The notes below the pieces were generated by a model that saw nothing but the letters and a program-made list of their open reading frames with translations, did no database searches and was not told the origin of the DNA. This document shows positions 16,089 through 24,141 of a stretch of DNA of 64,000 nt, in pieces. The translations under genes were made by a program, and so were the position numbers. The stretch is from PALSA-894 sp034669145 (lineage in GTDB: Bacteria; Pseudomonadota; Alphaproteobacteria; Rhizobiales; Xanthobacteraceae), in NCBI GenBank assembly GCA_034669145.1, contig JAXDNY010000072.1:1-64000 (forward strand), in the 5' to 3' direction. Within the stretch, counting starts at the first letter, position 1; every line of letters begins with the position of its first letter.

Positions 16089-17408
16089 TCAGCTCACAGT
16101 CTGCGTTCGCGGATACCGTCCGCGGCCGATCTCATCATACGCGAAGCCGAGGCCGGTGAGTTTGTCTGCGTTCCACAGACCGGCGGTGTCGAGCACATAG
16201 GGCTTGGCCATGCGGCTTTTTACCGCCGCAAAATCGAGATCGCGATAGTCGACCCAAGGTGTCATCAGCACCAGCGCATCGGTACCGCTGACTGCGGCGA
16301 GCGGATCTTCGAAGAACGTGAACTCGGTGTGCGCCTTGATCTCCTGCCGGTCCGCGCGCGGATCGTGCGCATTCACCTTGGTGCCTTTCTTCACGAGATC
16401 GCCGATCACCTCAAGCGCGGCGGAGCGGCGCAGCGTGCTGGTGTCGGCCTTGTACGTGAGCCCGAGCACGGCAACGCGCGCTTTCGCGAGATCGGGCACG
16501 GCCTGCGCGAGCTTGCGCAGGACCAGGCTGTTCTGCGTCTCGTTGGCGGCCCAGGCGCCATCGAGCAGCGGCGTGCCGAGATCGAAGCGCTTGCCAAGCT
16601 TGCGCAAGGTCTGCATGTCGCGCGCGAGCGTGCCGCCCGAGAACCCGAGACCCGGCAGCAGCATCGCCTTCGCGCCGACGCGCGGCTCCAGCCGCAGCAT
16701 CTCGCCGACGCGCTTGCCGTCCGCGCCGACCTCATCGCAGATGTTTCCCAGCTCGTTGGCGAAACAGATGCTCAAGCCGAGGAAGCCGTTGAGCGCATGC
16801 TTGATCATTTCGCCGGTGCGCAGGCTGACGAGATGCCATTTCGGCGCCAGCGGGCCGACGACGGTCAACAGCTTGTCGAATGCCGCAGGATCGTCGCAGC
16901 CGATCACCGGCAGCGGCGGCGACTTGAAGCGCTCGATCGCCTGCCCGAGCCGCAGGTTCTCCGGCTGGTAGGCAATCGTCACCGAGGTGTCCGGCGCAGC
17001 CTTCTTCAGGCGCGCCAGCAATTGATCGCAGGTGCCGACCGGGACCTGCGCGGTCACCAGAATGATAGCGCCGGGCTCGAGCGCCGGCGCGATCGCGTCG
17101 AAGGTCGAGAAGATGCCGGACAGATCGCTTTCATCATTCTCATCGACTGGTGTGTCGAACATGACGAACACGAACGGGGCGCCGCGCACGGCGGTCGCGA
17201 CATCGGTGGTGAAGGTCAGCTTACCGCCATTGACGCCCTTCGCGAGAAGATCGTCGAGCCCCGGCTCATAGAGCGGTGCCTTGCCTGACTTCAGCTTCGC
17301 GATGGCCTCGGCATTCGCATCCGCGCCGATCACCTCATGGCCCATCTCGGCAAGGCAGGCCGCGCCGACGACGCCCTGATGCCAGAGGCCGAGGATCGCG
17401 ATCTTCAT
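16089..17408 (-). CDS. UDP-glucose/GDP-mannose dehydrogenase-family protein lacking catalytic Cys (paralogue 2)
   Basis: A 439-residue protein from the ATG at 17408, which overlaps the stop of the upstream SDR as ATGA; the longer frame to 17669 is a shadow. The layout is the complete three-domain one, with GEMIKHALNG (Lys203, Asn207) and the C-terminal VLGLTYKADTSTLRRSAALEV. The active-site loop reads GLGFSGGTLARD: the thioester Cys is Thr260, while the following Asp264 is kept. The cofactor loop is GLWHQG, with the same GxxHxG form as the paralogue at 4582-5853. The pair forms a distinct subgroup that probably stops at the aldehyde stage, if active. Confidence 0.87.
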   Translation of the reverse strand: MKIAILGLWHQGVVGAACLAEMGHEVIGADANAEAIAKLKSGKAPLYEPGLDDLLAKGVNGGKLTFTTDVATAVRGAPFVFVMFDTPVDENDESDLSGIFSTFDAIAPALEPGAIILVTAQVPVGTCDQLLARLKKAAPDTSVTIAYQPENLRLGQAIERFKSPPLPVIGCDDPAAFDKLLTVVGPLAPKWHLVSLRTGEMIKHALNGFLGLSICFANELGNICDEVGADGKRVGEMLRLEPRVGAKAMLLPGLGFSGGTLARDMQTLRKLGKRFDLGTPLLDGAWAANETQNSLVLRKLAQAVPDLAKARVAVLGLTYKADTSTLRRSAALEVIGDLVKKGTKVNAHDPRADRQEIKAHTEFTFFEDPLAAVSGTDALVLMTPWVDYRDLDFAAVKSRMAKPYVLDTAGLWNADKLTGLGFAYDEIGRGRYPRTQTVS

Positions 17409-18400
17409 TGCACCCACGCGTGGCTGCCCGGCTTGTCGAGCATGCGGCGCACCGCGATCAGCACCGACTGGTCCGAATTCAGTTTGGACTTCCAGCCGAG
17501 CTTGGACAGCTTGTCGACCTCGAAATGCACGCGGGGCTGGTCGCCCGGCCAGGCCTTCTTGGTGCCTTCGATGCGGACCGGCGCGTTCACGCCCATCTCC
17601 TCGACCACGATGCGCGCGATATCGATCACCTTGGTGACGGTCGGCGTGCCGAGATTGAAGACGCCGCACGGCTCTTCATCGGTCATTGGGATGTTGGCGT
17701 AGCCGTACAGCATGCCGTTGATGCATTCCTCGACCAGAAAATAGTTCTTCTCCTGCCGCCCATCGCCGCGCACGAGCAACTCGCTCGAATCCTTTTTCAG
17801 CCGCGCGAGGAAATCGTAGATCACGCCGTGAGTCATGCGCGCGCCGATCACATTGCCGAAGCGATACATCCAGGCGCGCAACCCGTAGACATGGCAGAAC
17901 GACGAGATGAAGGCTTCGCTGGCGATCTTGCCGGCGCCGTAGGTCGAGACCGGCAGCAGCGGGCCTGCATCCTCCGCGACAGAACGCTCGGCGCAAATGT
18001 TGCCGTACACCGCGCCGGTCGATGCGAAGATGAGATCGCGCACGCCGGTCTTGCGCATGGCCTCGACCACATTGAACGTGCCGACCGCGCAATCGTTGAG
18101 ATCACGCGACGGGTTTTCGTGGCTGCCGATGATGTCGGTGTTGGCGGCGAGATGCCATACGAGGTCCTGCCCACGCGCCGCTTCGATCAGGCGCGGGAGA
18201 TCGGTCACGTCGCCCTGCACGAAGTTGACGTTGGGGCGAGACAGATGGGGTTCGAGATATTCGCGCCGGCCGTTGGAAAGGTTGTCGTAAACGGTGAACT
18301 CGACGCCGGCCGGCGCCAGCAGATCGAGCACGTGGCTGCCGATGAAGCCCGCACCCCCGGTGAGCAGAACGCGCTTCACATGCGATGGAAACTGCATCAC
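17405..18400 (-). CDS. NAD-dependent epimerase/dehydratase
   Basis: A 331-residue extended SDR with TGGAGFIGSHVLDLL, ASTGAVYG and YGAGKIASE (YxxxK). It has the FGNVIGARMTHGVIYDFLARLK segment typical of GalE-like epimerases in O-antigen clusters. It is about 40% alike by eye to the next SDR upstream (18405-19367), sharing the MTHGV.DF motif, so the two look like a tandem duplication. It overlaps the Cys-less dehydrogenase by 4 nt. The substrate is unassigned. Confidence 0.85.
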   Translation of the reverse strand: MMQFPSHVKRVLLTGGAGFIGSHVLDLLAPAGVEFTVYDNLSNGRREYLEPHLSRPNVNFVQGDVTDLPRLIEAARGQDLVWHLAANTDIIGSHENPSRDLNDCAVGTFNVVEAMRKTGVRDLIFASTGAVYGNICAERSVAEDAGPLLPVSTYGAGKIASEAFISSFCHVYGLRAWMYRFGNVIGARMTHGVIYDFLARLKKDSSELLVRGDGRQEKNYFLVEECINGMLYGYANIPMTDEEPCGVFNLGTPTVTKVIDIARIVVEEMGVNAPVRIEGTKKAWPGDQPRVHFEVDKLSKLGWKSKLNSDQSVLIAVRRMLDKPGSHAWVQ

Positions 18401-18404
18401 GTCC

Positions 18405-19367
18405 TCACAAGCCGGCCGCGATTTCGCCGAGCAGCGAACGCACTGCCGCGACGACCGCCTCGCGCGAGTTCATCTTGTTGCTCCAGCCGAGCGCGCGGAT
18501 TTTCGACGTGTCGAGCCGGTAGACCGGCACGTCGGCGCGCCAGCCGCGCGTCCCGCCAGTGTACTCGTATTTGACGTTCTTCAAGCCCATCTCGCCGGTG
18601 ACGATGTCGGCGATATCACGCACCAAGAGATGATCCTCCGAGCCGACATTGTAATACGCATAGCCGCTGGTCTGCTTCTGCAGGATGAACAGGATCGCCG
18701 CCACCACGTCGTCGGAGTGGACATATGGCTTGCTCTGCATGCCGTCGCCGAGGATTTGCAGGCGCGAGGCATCCGCATGCAGGCGGCGCGTGAAATCGTG
18801 GCTGACGCCATGTGTCATGTGCGGTCCGACCACGTTGGCGAAGCGGAACACCGTGCCGACGATGTCGAACATGTGGGAGTACGCGCTCACCAGCGTCTCG
18901 GACGCGAGCTTCGACGCTCCGTAGGTCGAGATCGGAATGAGCGGCGCGTAGTCTTCCGGAATCGGTGTCGGCGGCACCTCGCCGTAAACACCGCTGCCGG
19001 AGGTGAACAGGATTCGCTTCACGCCGGTCGCGCGCATCGCTTCGAGCAATGTCTGCGTCAGCCGTGTGCCGTTGTCGAAGTCGATCAGCGGCTCGCTCGC
19101 GGCCTTCGCGATGTCGGAATTCGCCGCGAGATGTACGACAGCATCATGGTCGCGTAGCGCGTCGGTTACGGCGCCGAGATTGGACATGTCGCCCGCGACG
19201 ATCGACAAGTCCGGCGAGCTGACGCGCTTGCCGAAATGCTCGCGGCGGCCGGTCAGAAAATTATCGAAGACGGTGACGGGTCCAAGACCACGATCGAGGA
19301 TCGTGTTGACCAGGTTGGAGCCAAGGAACCCCGCGCCGCCGCTAATGAAGAAACGCGTCTTCGCCAT
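18405..19367 (-). CDS. NAD-dependent epimerase/dehydratase (tandem paralogue)
   Basis: A 320-residue extended SDR with SGGAGFLGSNLVNTIL, TSGSGVYG and YGASKLASE (YxxxK). It carries the same FANVVGPHMTHGVSHDF motif as the adjacent SDR at 17405-18400 and similar C-terminal segments (WRADVPVYRLDTSKIRALGW). It is the first gene of the block running from 19367 down to 10528, so a promoter may lie in the 100 bp upstream or further up. The product is probably a sugar-nucleotide epimerase. Confidence 0.85.
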   Translation of the reverse strand: MAKTRFFISGGAGFLGSNLVNTILDRGLGPVTVFDNFLTGRREHFGKRVSSPDLSIVAGDMSNLGAVTDALRDHDAVVHLAANSDIAKAASEPLIDFDNGTRLTQTLLEAMRATGVKRILFTSGSGVYGEVPPTPIPEDYAPLIPISTYGASKLASETLVSAYSHMFDIVGTVFRFANVVGPHMTHGVSHDFTRRLHADASRLQILGDGMQSKPYVHSDDVVAAILFILQKQTSGYAYYNVGSEDHLLVRDIADIVTGEMGLKNVKYEYTGGTRGWRADVPVYRLDTSKIRALGWSNKMNSREAVVAAVRSLLGEIAAGL

Positions 19368-19467
19368 GATGTCCGTGTTCAGGCCTTGTCAGCGAACCGC
19401 GCAGTTTCGCGCTCTGCCGGGTCATAACCGTGTCGAGGTGGTGTTGCAACTGCGGGAACGCCGCCCC

Positions 19468-21537
19468 TCATCGCTTTATAGTATTGGAAAGAAAGGCCTT
19501 TTTCGTCTTTACCGGCAGCGTCGCAAAGCCAGAAAGGTCGAGCAGCGCAACGATCGAAAGCACCGCTGCGGCGATAGCCACAAAATACGCGGGCGCGATG
19601 TAGAAAATCTGCAACGCCGGGAAGGAGGTCGCCTCGATCAAACTCAGCACGATCACGCGAAGAAACAGGAGGGACCAGCACACGAAGGCCAGCTGATAGG
19701 AAATCTTGAACGCCGCTTGCCGTGGATGGATTACGGTGGCTGCCAGGAATGCGAGCACCCCGAGCGCCAGCAGCGGAAGATAGACAAAGTAGTAATAAGA
19801 TACGAGCGCAGTGCGAATTCGACCGCTGACCCGCTCTATTCTGGTCTCGCTTGCAAACGGACTGCCTAACTTGTCGATGCTCTCGATGACAAGGAGCGAG
19901 CCCGAGACCCTGTATCCAAACAAACCTTGCTTCAGCAGCTCGCCGAGCGATTTCGCCAGTTGCGTCCCATCTCGTGTCGTGAAGGTCAGGACACACGCAT
20001 CGTCACACCGCAGGTTGAGCCTGAAACGTTGATTGTTTGCGGCGGGATCCTTGGTAATTGCCTTGAGTTCCTCACTCGCAAGACGATCGAAATCCATATC
20101 CTGAGGAAGTCCCTCGACATTCTTTGCGACGACTGAGAACCATTCGTCTCCCGCCTTGTGAAACCAGCCCTTGATCGAATATGGCGTCATGTCCTGTTTG
20201 GGAGGAACGTGATACGGCGTATTCAGGAACCGCAGCGCATCAGCCAGCTGCCGTTCAGTGCCAGCGCTATCATGAAGATACAGCGGCAGCTGCTTCGCGG
20301 TGATCAGATCGAATGCGCGAACAAAGCCGACCCATAGCCGGCCCATCACATCGCTCCAGATGACCGGCGGCATCTCGGCAACGAGTTGGGGTTTGCATTC
20401 CAACTCCCCGCGCTGACATGCGCTCGTGATCTCAAACGCGATCTGACCGAAGAAGGCCGATGCGCGCGCCGGCGAAGCATAGTGCCCGCGGAGAGCGGCC
20501 GCATCGCGCAGGCCCCACATGAACCAGCCAGCGGCAATTTCGCCGCACGCGTCCGGGACCATGTTGCAAGTCATTTCCGTCCAGCCTGAGGGGGCGGTCC
20601 TGTCCGGCAAATCGAAATAGGACTGCAACGATGCGAACGTGGGGCTCACGCGATAGATGTGCTGCCGCGCCGAGAAAGTCACGGGAACGTAGGGCTTGAT
20701 ACCGCCTGAGCGGACACTGTGAATCGCGCCCAGTGCCTTTTGAAAATTGGCCTCCTTGAAATCCACCCCGACAAATCGTCCATAGTACCGCCAATTCAGC
20801 GTCATGTATCCGATCTGCGTCATCGCAAATGTGGCGATCATCACCGAAACCGCTACTGCGATCTGTCGTAGGTGCCAGTATCGGAACGAGCGAAGCAGCA
20901 TGAAGGCAAACAGGGCGATAAGTGCCGGAAGAATCCAAAACCCTTCTTCGCGCGTCAACCAAAACCAGCCGAGCGCCAAACCGCTGAGCGCCCCGCAGAT
21001 CAGCCGTTGCGCGGAATTGCGCGCCAGGAACAGCATCGTGATGACAAGGCCGAGGATCAGGAGTAGTTGCCCATAGTAGATTTCCTCGCGAAAAACCCGC
21101 CGCAGAGGCTCCGTCAACGTCACCGGCTGGAACAGCAGAAGCGCCAGCATCAGGCCCGACAGTACGGCCGACCTGACGAAGCGATGGCAGACAAGAACAA
21201 AAAACGTGATTGAGAAACAGTGAAACAGCGCGTGCGCGAGCGTGACCGAAATGCCGAGCCAGTTCGCGAGCGCGAGAAATGCCGGGTAACCCGGCCCCTT
21301 CATCAATGTGTACTGGCCAAACGGCCCGAGCCAGAACCCTTCGGCGAGAAAGCGGCCGACCACCATGTAGAGCCCGTCGTCGTGCGGCGCGCCGGGATAA
21401 ACTGAGATCGGGATGTGGACCGAGAGGACGATGTAGGCGAGGTTCAGGCCAACGACATAAAGCCAGACGACCGGCCGGGGCGGATCGACGTAGAGCAACC
21501 GTTGAGCTATGGCATGCCGCCGAGAGGGCTCCGTCAT
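19468..21537 (-). CDS. Large polytopic membrane protein, GT-C-like glycosyltransferase candidate
   Basis: About 689 residues with roughly ten membrane helices in the N-terminal half, a soluble region (~300-560) and two or more helices at the C-terminus. The first extracytoplasmic loop carries HDDGLYMVVGRFLAEGFWLG and then KGPGYPAFLAL, resembling the acidic DD/DE motif and KPP/GYP-type features of PMT/ArnT-like GT-C glycosyltransferases that use lipid-linked sugars. I cannot confirm the family. The ATG at 21537 (MTEPSRRH) is preferred over a GTG at 21552. It is divergent from the flippase-like gene at 21562 with only 24 bp between starts. The sequence looks less GC-rich than its neighbours. 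Confidence 0.6.
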   Translation of the reverse strand: MTEPSRRHAIAQRLLYVDPPRPVVWLYVVGLNLAYIVLSVHIPISVYPGAPHDDGLYMVVGRFLAEGFWLGPFGQYTLMKGPGYPAFLALANWLGISVTLAHALFHCFSITFFVLVCHRFVRSAVLSGLMLALLLFQPVTLTEPLRRVFREEIYYGQLLLILGLVITMLFLARNSAQRLICGALSGLALGWFWLTREEGFWILPALIALFAFMLLRSFRYWHLRQIAVAVSVMIATFAMTQIGYMTLNWRYYGRFVGVDFKEANFQKALGAIHSVRSGGIKPYVPVTFSARQHIYRVSPTFASLQSYFDLPDRTAPSGWTEMTCNMVPDACGEIAAGWFMWGLRDAAALRGHYASPARASAFFGQIAFEITSACQRGELECKPQLVAEMPPVIWSDVMGRLWVGFVRAFDLITAKQLPLYLHDSAGTERQLADALRFLNTPYHVPPKQDMTPYSIKGWFHKAGDEWFSVVAKNVEGLPQDMDFDRLASEELKAITKDPAANNQRFRLNLRCDDACVLTFTTRDGTQLAKSLGELLKQGLFGYRVSGSLLVIESIDKLGSPFASETRIERVSGRIRTALVSYYYFVYLPLLALGVLAFLAATVIHPRQAAFKISYQLAFVCWSLLFLRVIVLSLIEATSFPALQIFYIAPAYFVAIAAAVLSIVALLDLSGFATLPVKTKKAFLSNTIKR

Positions 21538-21561
21538 GCTCGCGCGGTCCACATACGTTTC

Positions 21562-22524
21562 ATGACCTTCGGCAATATACTCAAAAGCAAAACCGGATTG
21601 TTACTGCGATCCGCACTGTCGATCATTTTGGTCGGAGGACTCGCATATCGGATCGGATCGGCGGAAATTCTAACGCAAATCCGAGGCGTTCATTGGGAGA
21701 TCCTGGCGCTAGTGGTCGTGACGCTCGCCAGTCACGTCCTGTTCGTTACGCCGCGCTGGGCATCCATCTTGTCCGTTCTTGGCTATGGAATCAACGCATC
21801 GGCTCTGATGGGAAGCGTGTTTCTCGGCTTCCTGTTCAATCAGGTGCTGCCGACCGCAGTCGGCGGCGACGCCTATCGGGTATGGCGGGCGAAACAGCTC
21901 GGCGTACCGCTCGACGCCGGAATTCACAGCGTGCTGCTTGATCGCGCATTCGGTATCCTGGTGGTTCTGGCCGGCACCGTCCTGCTGCTGCCATTCGCCT
22001 CGCTCGTCGCGCAGAGGAGCCTTGTATGGCCGGTCGTCATCGCGGCAATGGCCGGCGTATGTCTTTGTGCGGTGTTGTGGGCGCTGGGCAATCTGCGATC
22101 GGCTGCGCCGCTGGTTGGCCGCGTCCAGCAAGTCGTGGCGAAATTCAACGCGGATGTTCATGCGCTGGCGCGCCGTCCGCGCGCGGTGATCGGCATCATC
22201 GTGTTGTCCATCGTCGGCCAACTCATTGTGGTGGCGGCGATCGGCCTGCTGGCGATGGAGATGCAGGTCCGCATCTCGCTCGTCGATCTGGCGGTCATCA
22301 GCTTCGGCGCGATGCTGGCGGCGGCTATTCCGATTTCGCTTGCGGGCTGGGGCGTCCGGGAAGGCGCACTGGTATTTCTGTTCGGGCTCTATGGCGTCCC
22401 GGCCGGGACTGCGTTTGCGATTTCAATTCTGTTCGGCGTGTGCCTGGTGATCGCTTCTTCGCCCGGCATTCTTGTTCTGATCCGCGGCGCCTCAAGCCGC
22501 CAACCCGAAGAGCCGCAACCCTGA
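21562..22524 (+). CDS. LPG-synthase-TM/UPF0104-type membrane protein (flippase-like, paralogue 2)
   Basis: A 320-residue polytopic protein from the ATG at 21562 (MTFGNILKSKTG). It contains FNQVLPTAVGGDAYRVWRAK, GVPL and a later LLDRAFGI, the same signature as the minus-strand gene at 2659-3660, and ISLAGWGVREGALVFLFGLYGVP near the C-terminus. Family members are membrane proteins tied to lipid or polyprenyl-linked substrates. The opposite orientation to its surroundings and the very short divergent gap suggest insertion or a local inversion. The gene ends 4 bp from the convergent methyltransferase. Confidence 0.78.
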   Translation: MTFGNILKSKTGLLLRSALSIILVGGLAYRIGSAEILTQIRGVHWEILALVVVTLASHVLFVTPRWASILSVLGYGINASALMGSVFLGFLFNQVLPTAVGGDAYRVWRAKQLGVPLDAGIHSVLLDRAFGILVVLAGTVLLLPFASLVAQRSLVWPVVIAAMAGVCLCAVLWALGNLRSAAPLVGRVQQVVAKFNADVHALARRPRAVIGIIVLSIVGQLIVVAAIGLLAMEMQVRISLVDLAVISFGAMLAAAIPISLAGWGVREGALVFLFGLYGVPAGTAFAISILFGVCLVIASSPGILVLIRGASSRQPEEPQP

Positions 22525-22528
22525 TCGC

Positions 22529-23440
22529 CTAGCGGCGCCGTAGCACAAGGTGAAAGCCTTCGCCGTCGGCAGGGTCCCAGTCGGTCAATCCCATGCCGTG
22601 CCCGCGCACATAGTCGCGCGTGGTGAAGATGTGATCCGTGCACTCGACCATCCCGGCTTTCGCGAACTGCTCAAGCCACCAGCTCTTCGGCTGCAATGTC
22701 GCGTGGTAAACCGCGCCGGTGATCGGGTTTGCGTCCGGCACGGTATCGACCGATCCGGCGAAAATACCGTCGTCCGCAAGGTGCCGGCTGATGTTGTCGA
22801 TCAGCGCCGGCAGCTTGTCCGCCGGAATGTGCTCGAGCACTTCCCACGCCGTGATGCACTGGAACGTCATCGGGGTGCGGTCGCGATCGCGAAGCTGGAA
22901 CATGCTGGTAATGTCGCAGGTCAGCAGGTGATGCGGGCACGTGTCCCACTCGCCCGAGCGCAGCTTCTTCGACCAGTCCGAGCCCTCAAGTCCGACCGCG
23001 ATATGGCCGTCTTCCAGGAACGACTTGACGAAACCACCGCCCGAGCAACCGAGATCCATCACGCGTAGATCGGGGCGGAAATTGAAGTAGGCGTAGAGCT
23101 TCAGATTGAAATTGCGGTTCGAGCTGTTGTCGAACGCGGTGCCGCGCGGCCATTTGTGGTCGGGGCTATCCACCGCAACCGGTCGGTTCGTTTCCACCGC
23201 ATAGAGCGGCTGCGTGCCGTAACGCTGGAAATAGATCGCCTTCCAGATCGCGCGTTCGAGCTTGTCGAGGCGCGTCAGCTTGCGGCTCGTGGTCACGACT
23301 TGCAAGCGGTAGCGGAACCAGAAGAAAGCTCTGGTCCAGATGTCGGGCTTGCGCGCGCTGAAGAATTCGCGCGCCGCCTTGTATCGCCGGAACAGAAAGC
23401 GCGTCGACCGATGCCGGATGTCCTCATTCGCCATCGTCAT
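22529..23440 (-). CDS. Class I SAM-dependent methyltransferase
   Basis: About 303 residues. A basic N-terminal extension (~100 aa) is followed by a Rossmann methyltransferase domain with VMDLGCSGGGFVKSFLEDG (motif I), CITAWEVLEHIPADKLPALI (motif II/post-II) and ISRHLADDGIFAGSV. This is typical of sugar or O-antigen methyltransferases encoded in polysaccharide loci. The ATG at 23440 (MTMANEDI) is chosen over an upstream frame that lacks homology; an ATG two codons later is equally possible. It lies downstream of GmhA with a 74-bp gap. Confidence 0.8.
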   Translation of the reverse strand: MTMANEDIRHRSTRFLFRRYKAAREFFSARKPDIWTRAFFWFRYRLQVVTTSRKLTRLDKLERAIWKAIYFQRYGTQPLYAVETNRPVAVDSPDHKWPRGTAFDNSSNRNFNLKLYAYFNFRPDLRVMDLGCSGGGFVKSFLEDGHIAVGLEGSDWSKKLRSGEWDTCPHHLLTCDITSMFQLRDRDRTPMTFQCITAWEVLEHIPADKLPALIDNISRHLADDGIFAGSVDTVPDANPITGAVYHATLQPKSWWLEQFAKAGMVECTDHIFTTRDYVRGHGMGLTDWDPADGEGFHLVLRRR

Positions 23441-23514
23441 CGTGGGCGCTCTTGTTTCAACGAAATCATCCGGCCTCGCCCGAACACCATATCCCAAGGC
23501 TAGCGATCCAAAGG

Positions 23515-24111
23515 CTAGCGGATGGATTCCCACTTGGTTCCCGCAACCTTGAGCGCGGGATGGCTCACCAGAAGGTGCCAGACGACCGCGGCAAGCCCTT
23601 CCGTATGCGGAGTCACGCGGTCGGCGTACAGCGGAGGGATCACCAGACAGGCCGTGGCCTTTTGCTTGGTGTAGCCGCCGTTGCGCCCGACAATTCCATA
23701 GACGCTTGCCCCAACCGCCGCCGCAACATCGATCGCCCGCGTCAAGTTGGCCGATACGTTCTTTTCCCTGTCCCCGCCACCCACCGAGAAAATCAGGAGT
23801 CCGTCCCGCGCAGAGATACGCGAGCCCTTGAGCCACGCATCGAACACCGTCTCCCAACCCTCGTCATTGGTGCGCGCGGTCAGTTCGGAGACGTTGTCGG
23901 TCGGCGCATACGCCTCGAAGCCGCAGATCTTGCGGAAATCGTTGACGGCGTGGCCGGCGTGACCGGCCGAGCCGCCAACCCCGAGAATGAAGAGGCGCCC
24001 TTCCCGCTCGCGCACTTTCGCTAACCCGCTGGCGATCGTTTCGATCACGCCCGCATCCAGCGCGGAGATTATCTTTGCGGTCTCATCGAGAAACTGGGAC
24101 GAAAACGTCAC
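23515..24111 (-). CDS. gmhA: SIS-domain phosphoheptose isomerase
   Basis: A 198-residue SIS protein with the GVGGSAGHAGHAVNDF loop, a FSVGGGDREKNVS phosphate loop and the C-terminal TEGLAAVVWHLLVSHP helix. The size and layout match GmhA (sedoheptulose 7-phosphate isomerase). Compared with E. coli GmhA, the zinc-linked His is kept while one Glu is Asp and one Gln is Glu. It would produce D-glycero-D-manno-heptose 7-phosphate, the substrate of HddA at 11259-12236. I take the GTG at 24111, which has GGGAG 8 nt upstream, rather than the TTG at 24126. Confidence 0.82.
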   Translation of the reverse strand: MTFSSQFLDETAKIISALDAGVIETIASGLAKVREREGRLFILGVGGSAGHAGHAVNDFRKICGFEAYAPTDNVSELTARTNDEGWETVFDAWLKGSRISARDGLLIFSVGGGDREKNVSANLTRAIDVAAAVGASVYGIVGRNGGYTKQKATACLVIPPLYADRVTPHTEGLAAVVWHLLVSHPALKVAGTKWESIR

Positions 24112-24141
24112 GTCAATTACTCCCAACGTTTGCTTGCGCGG

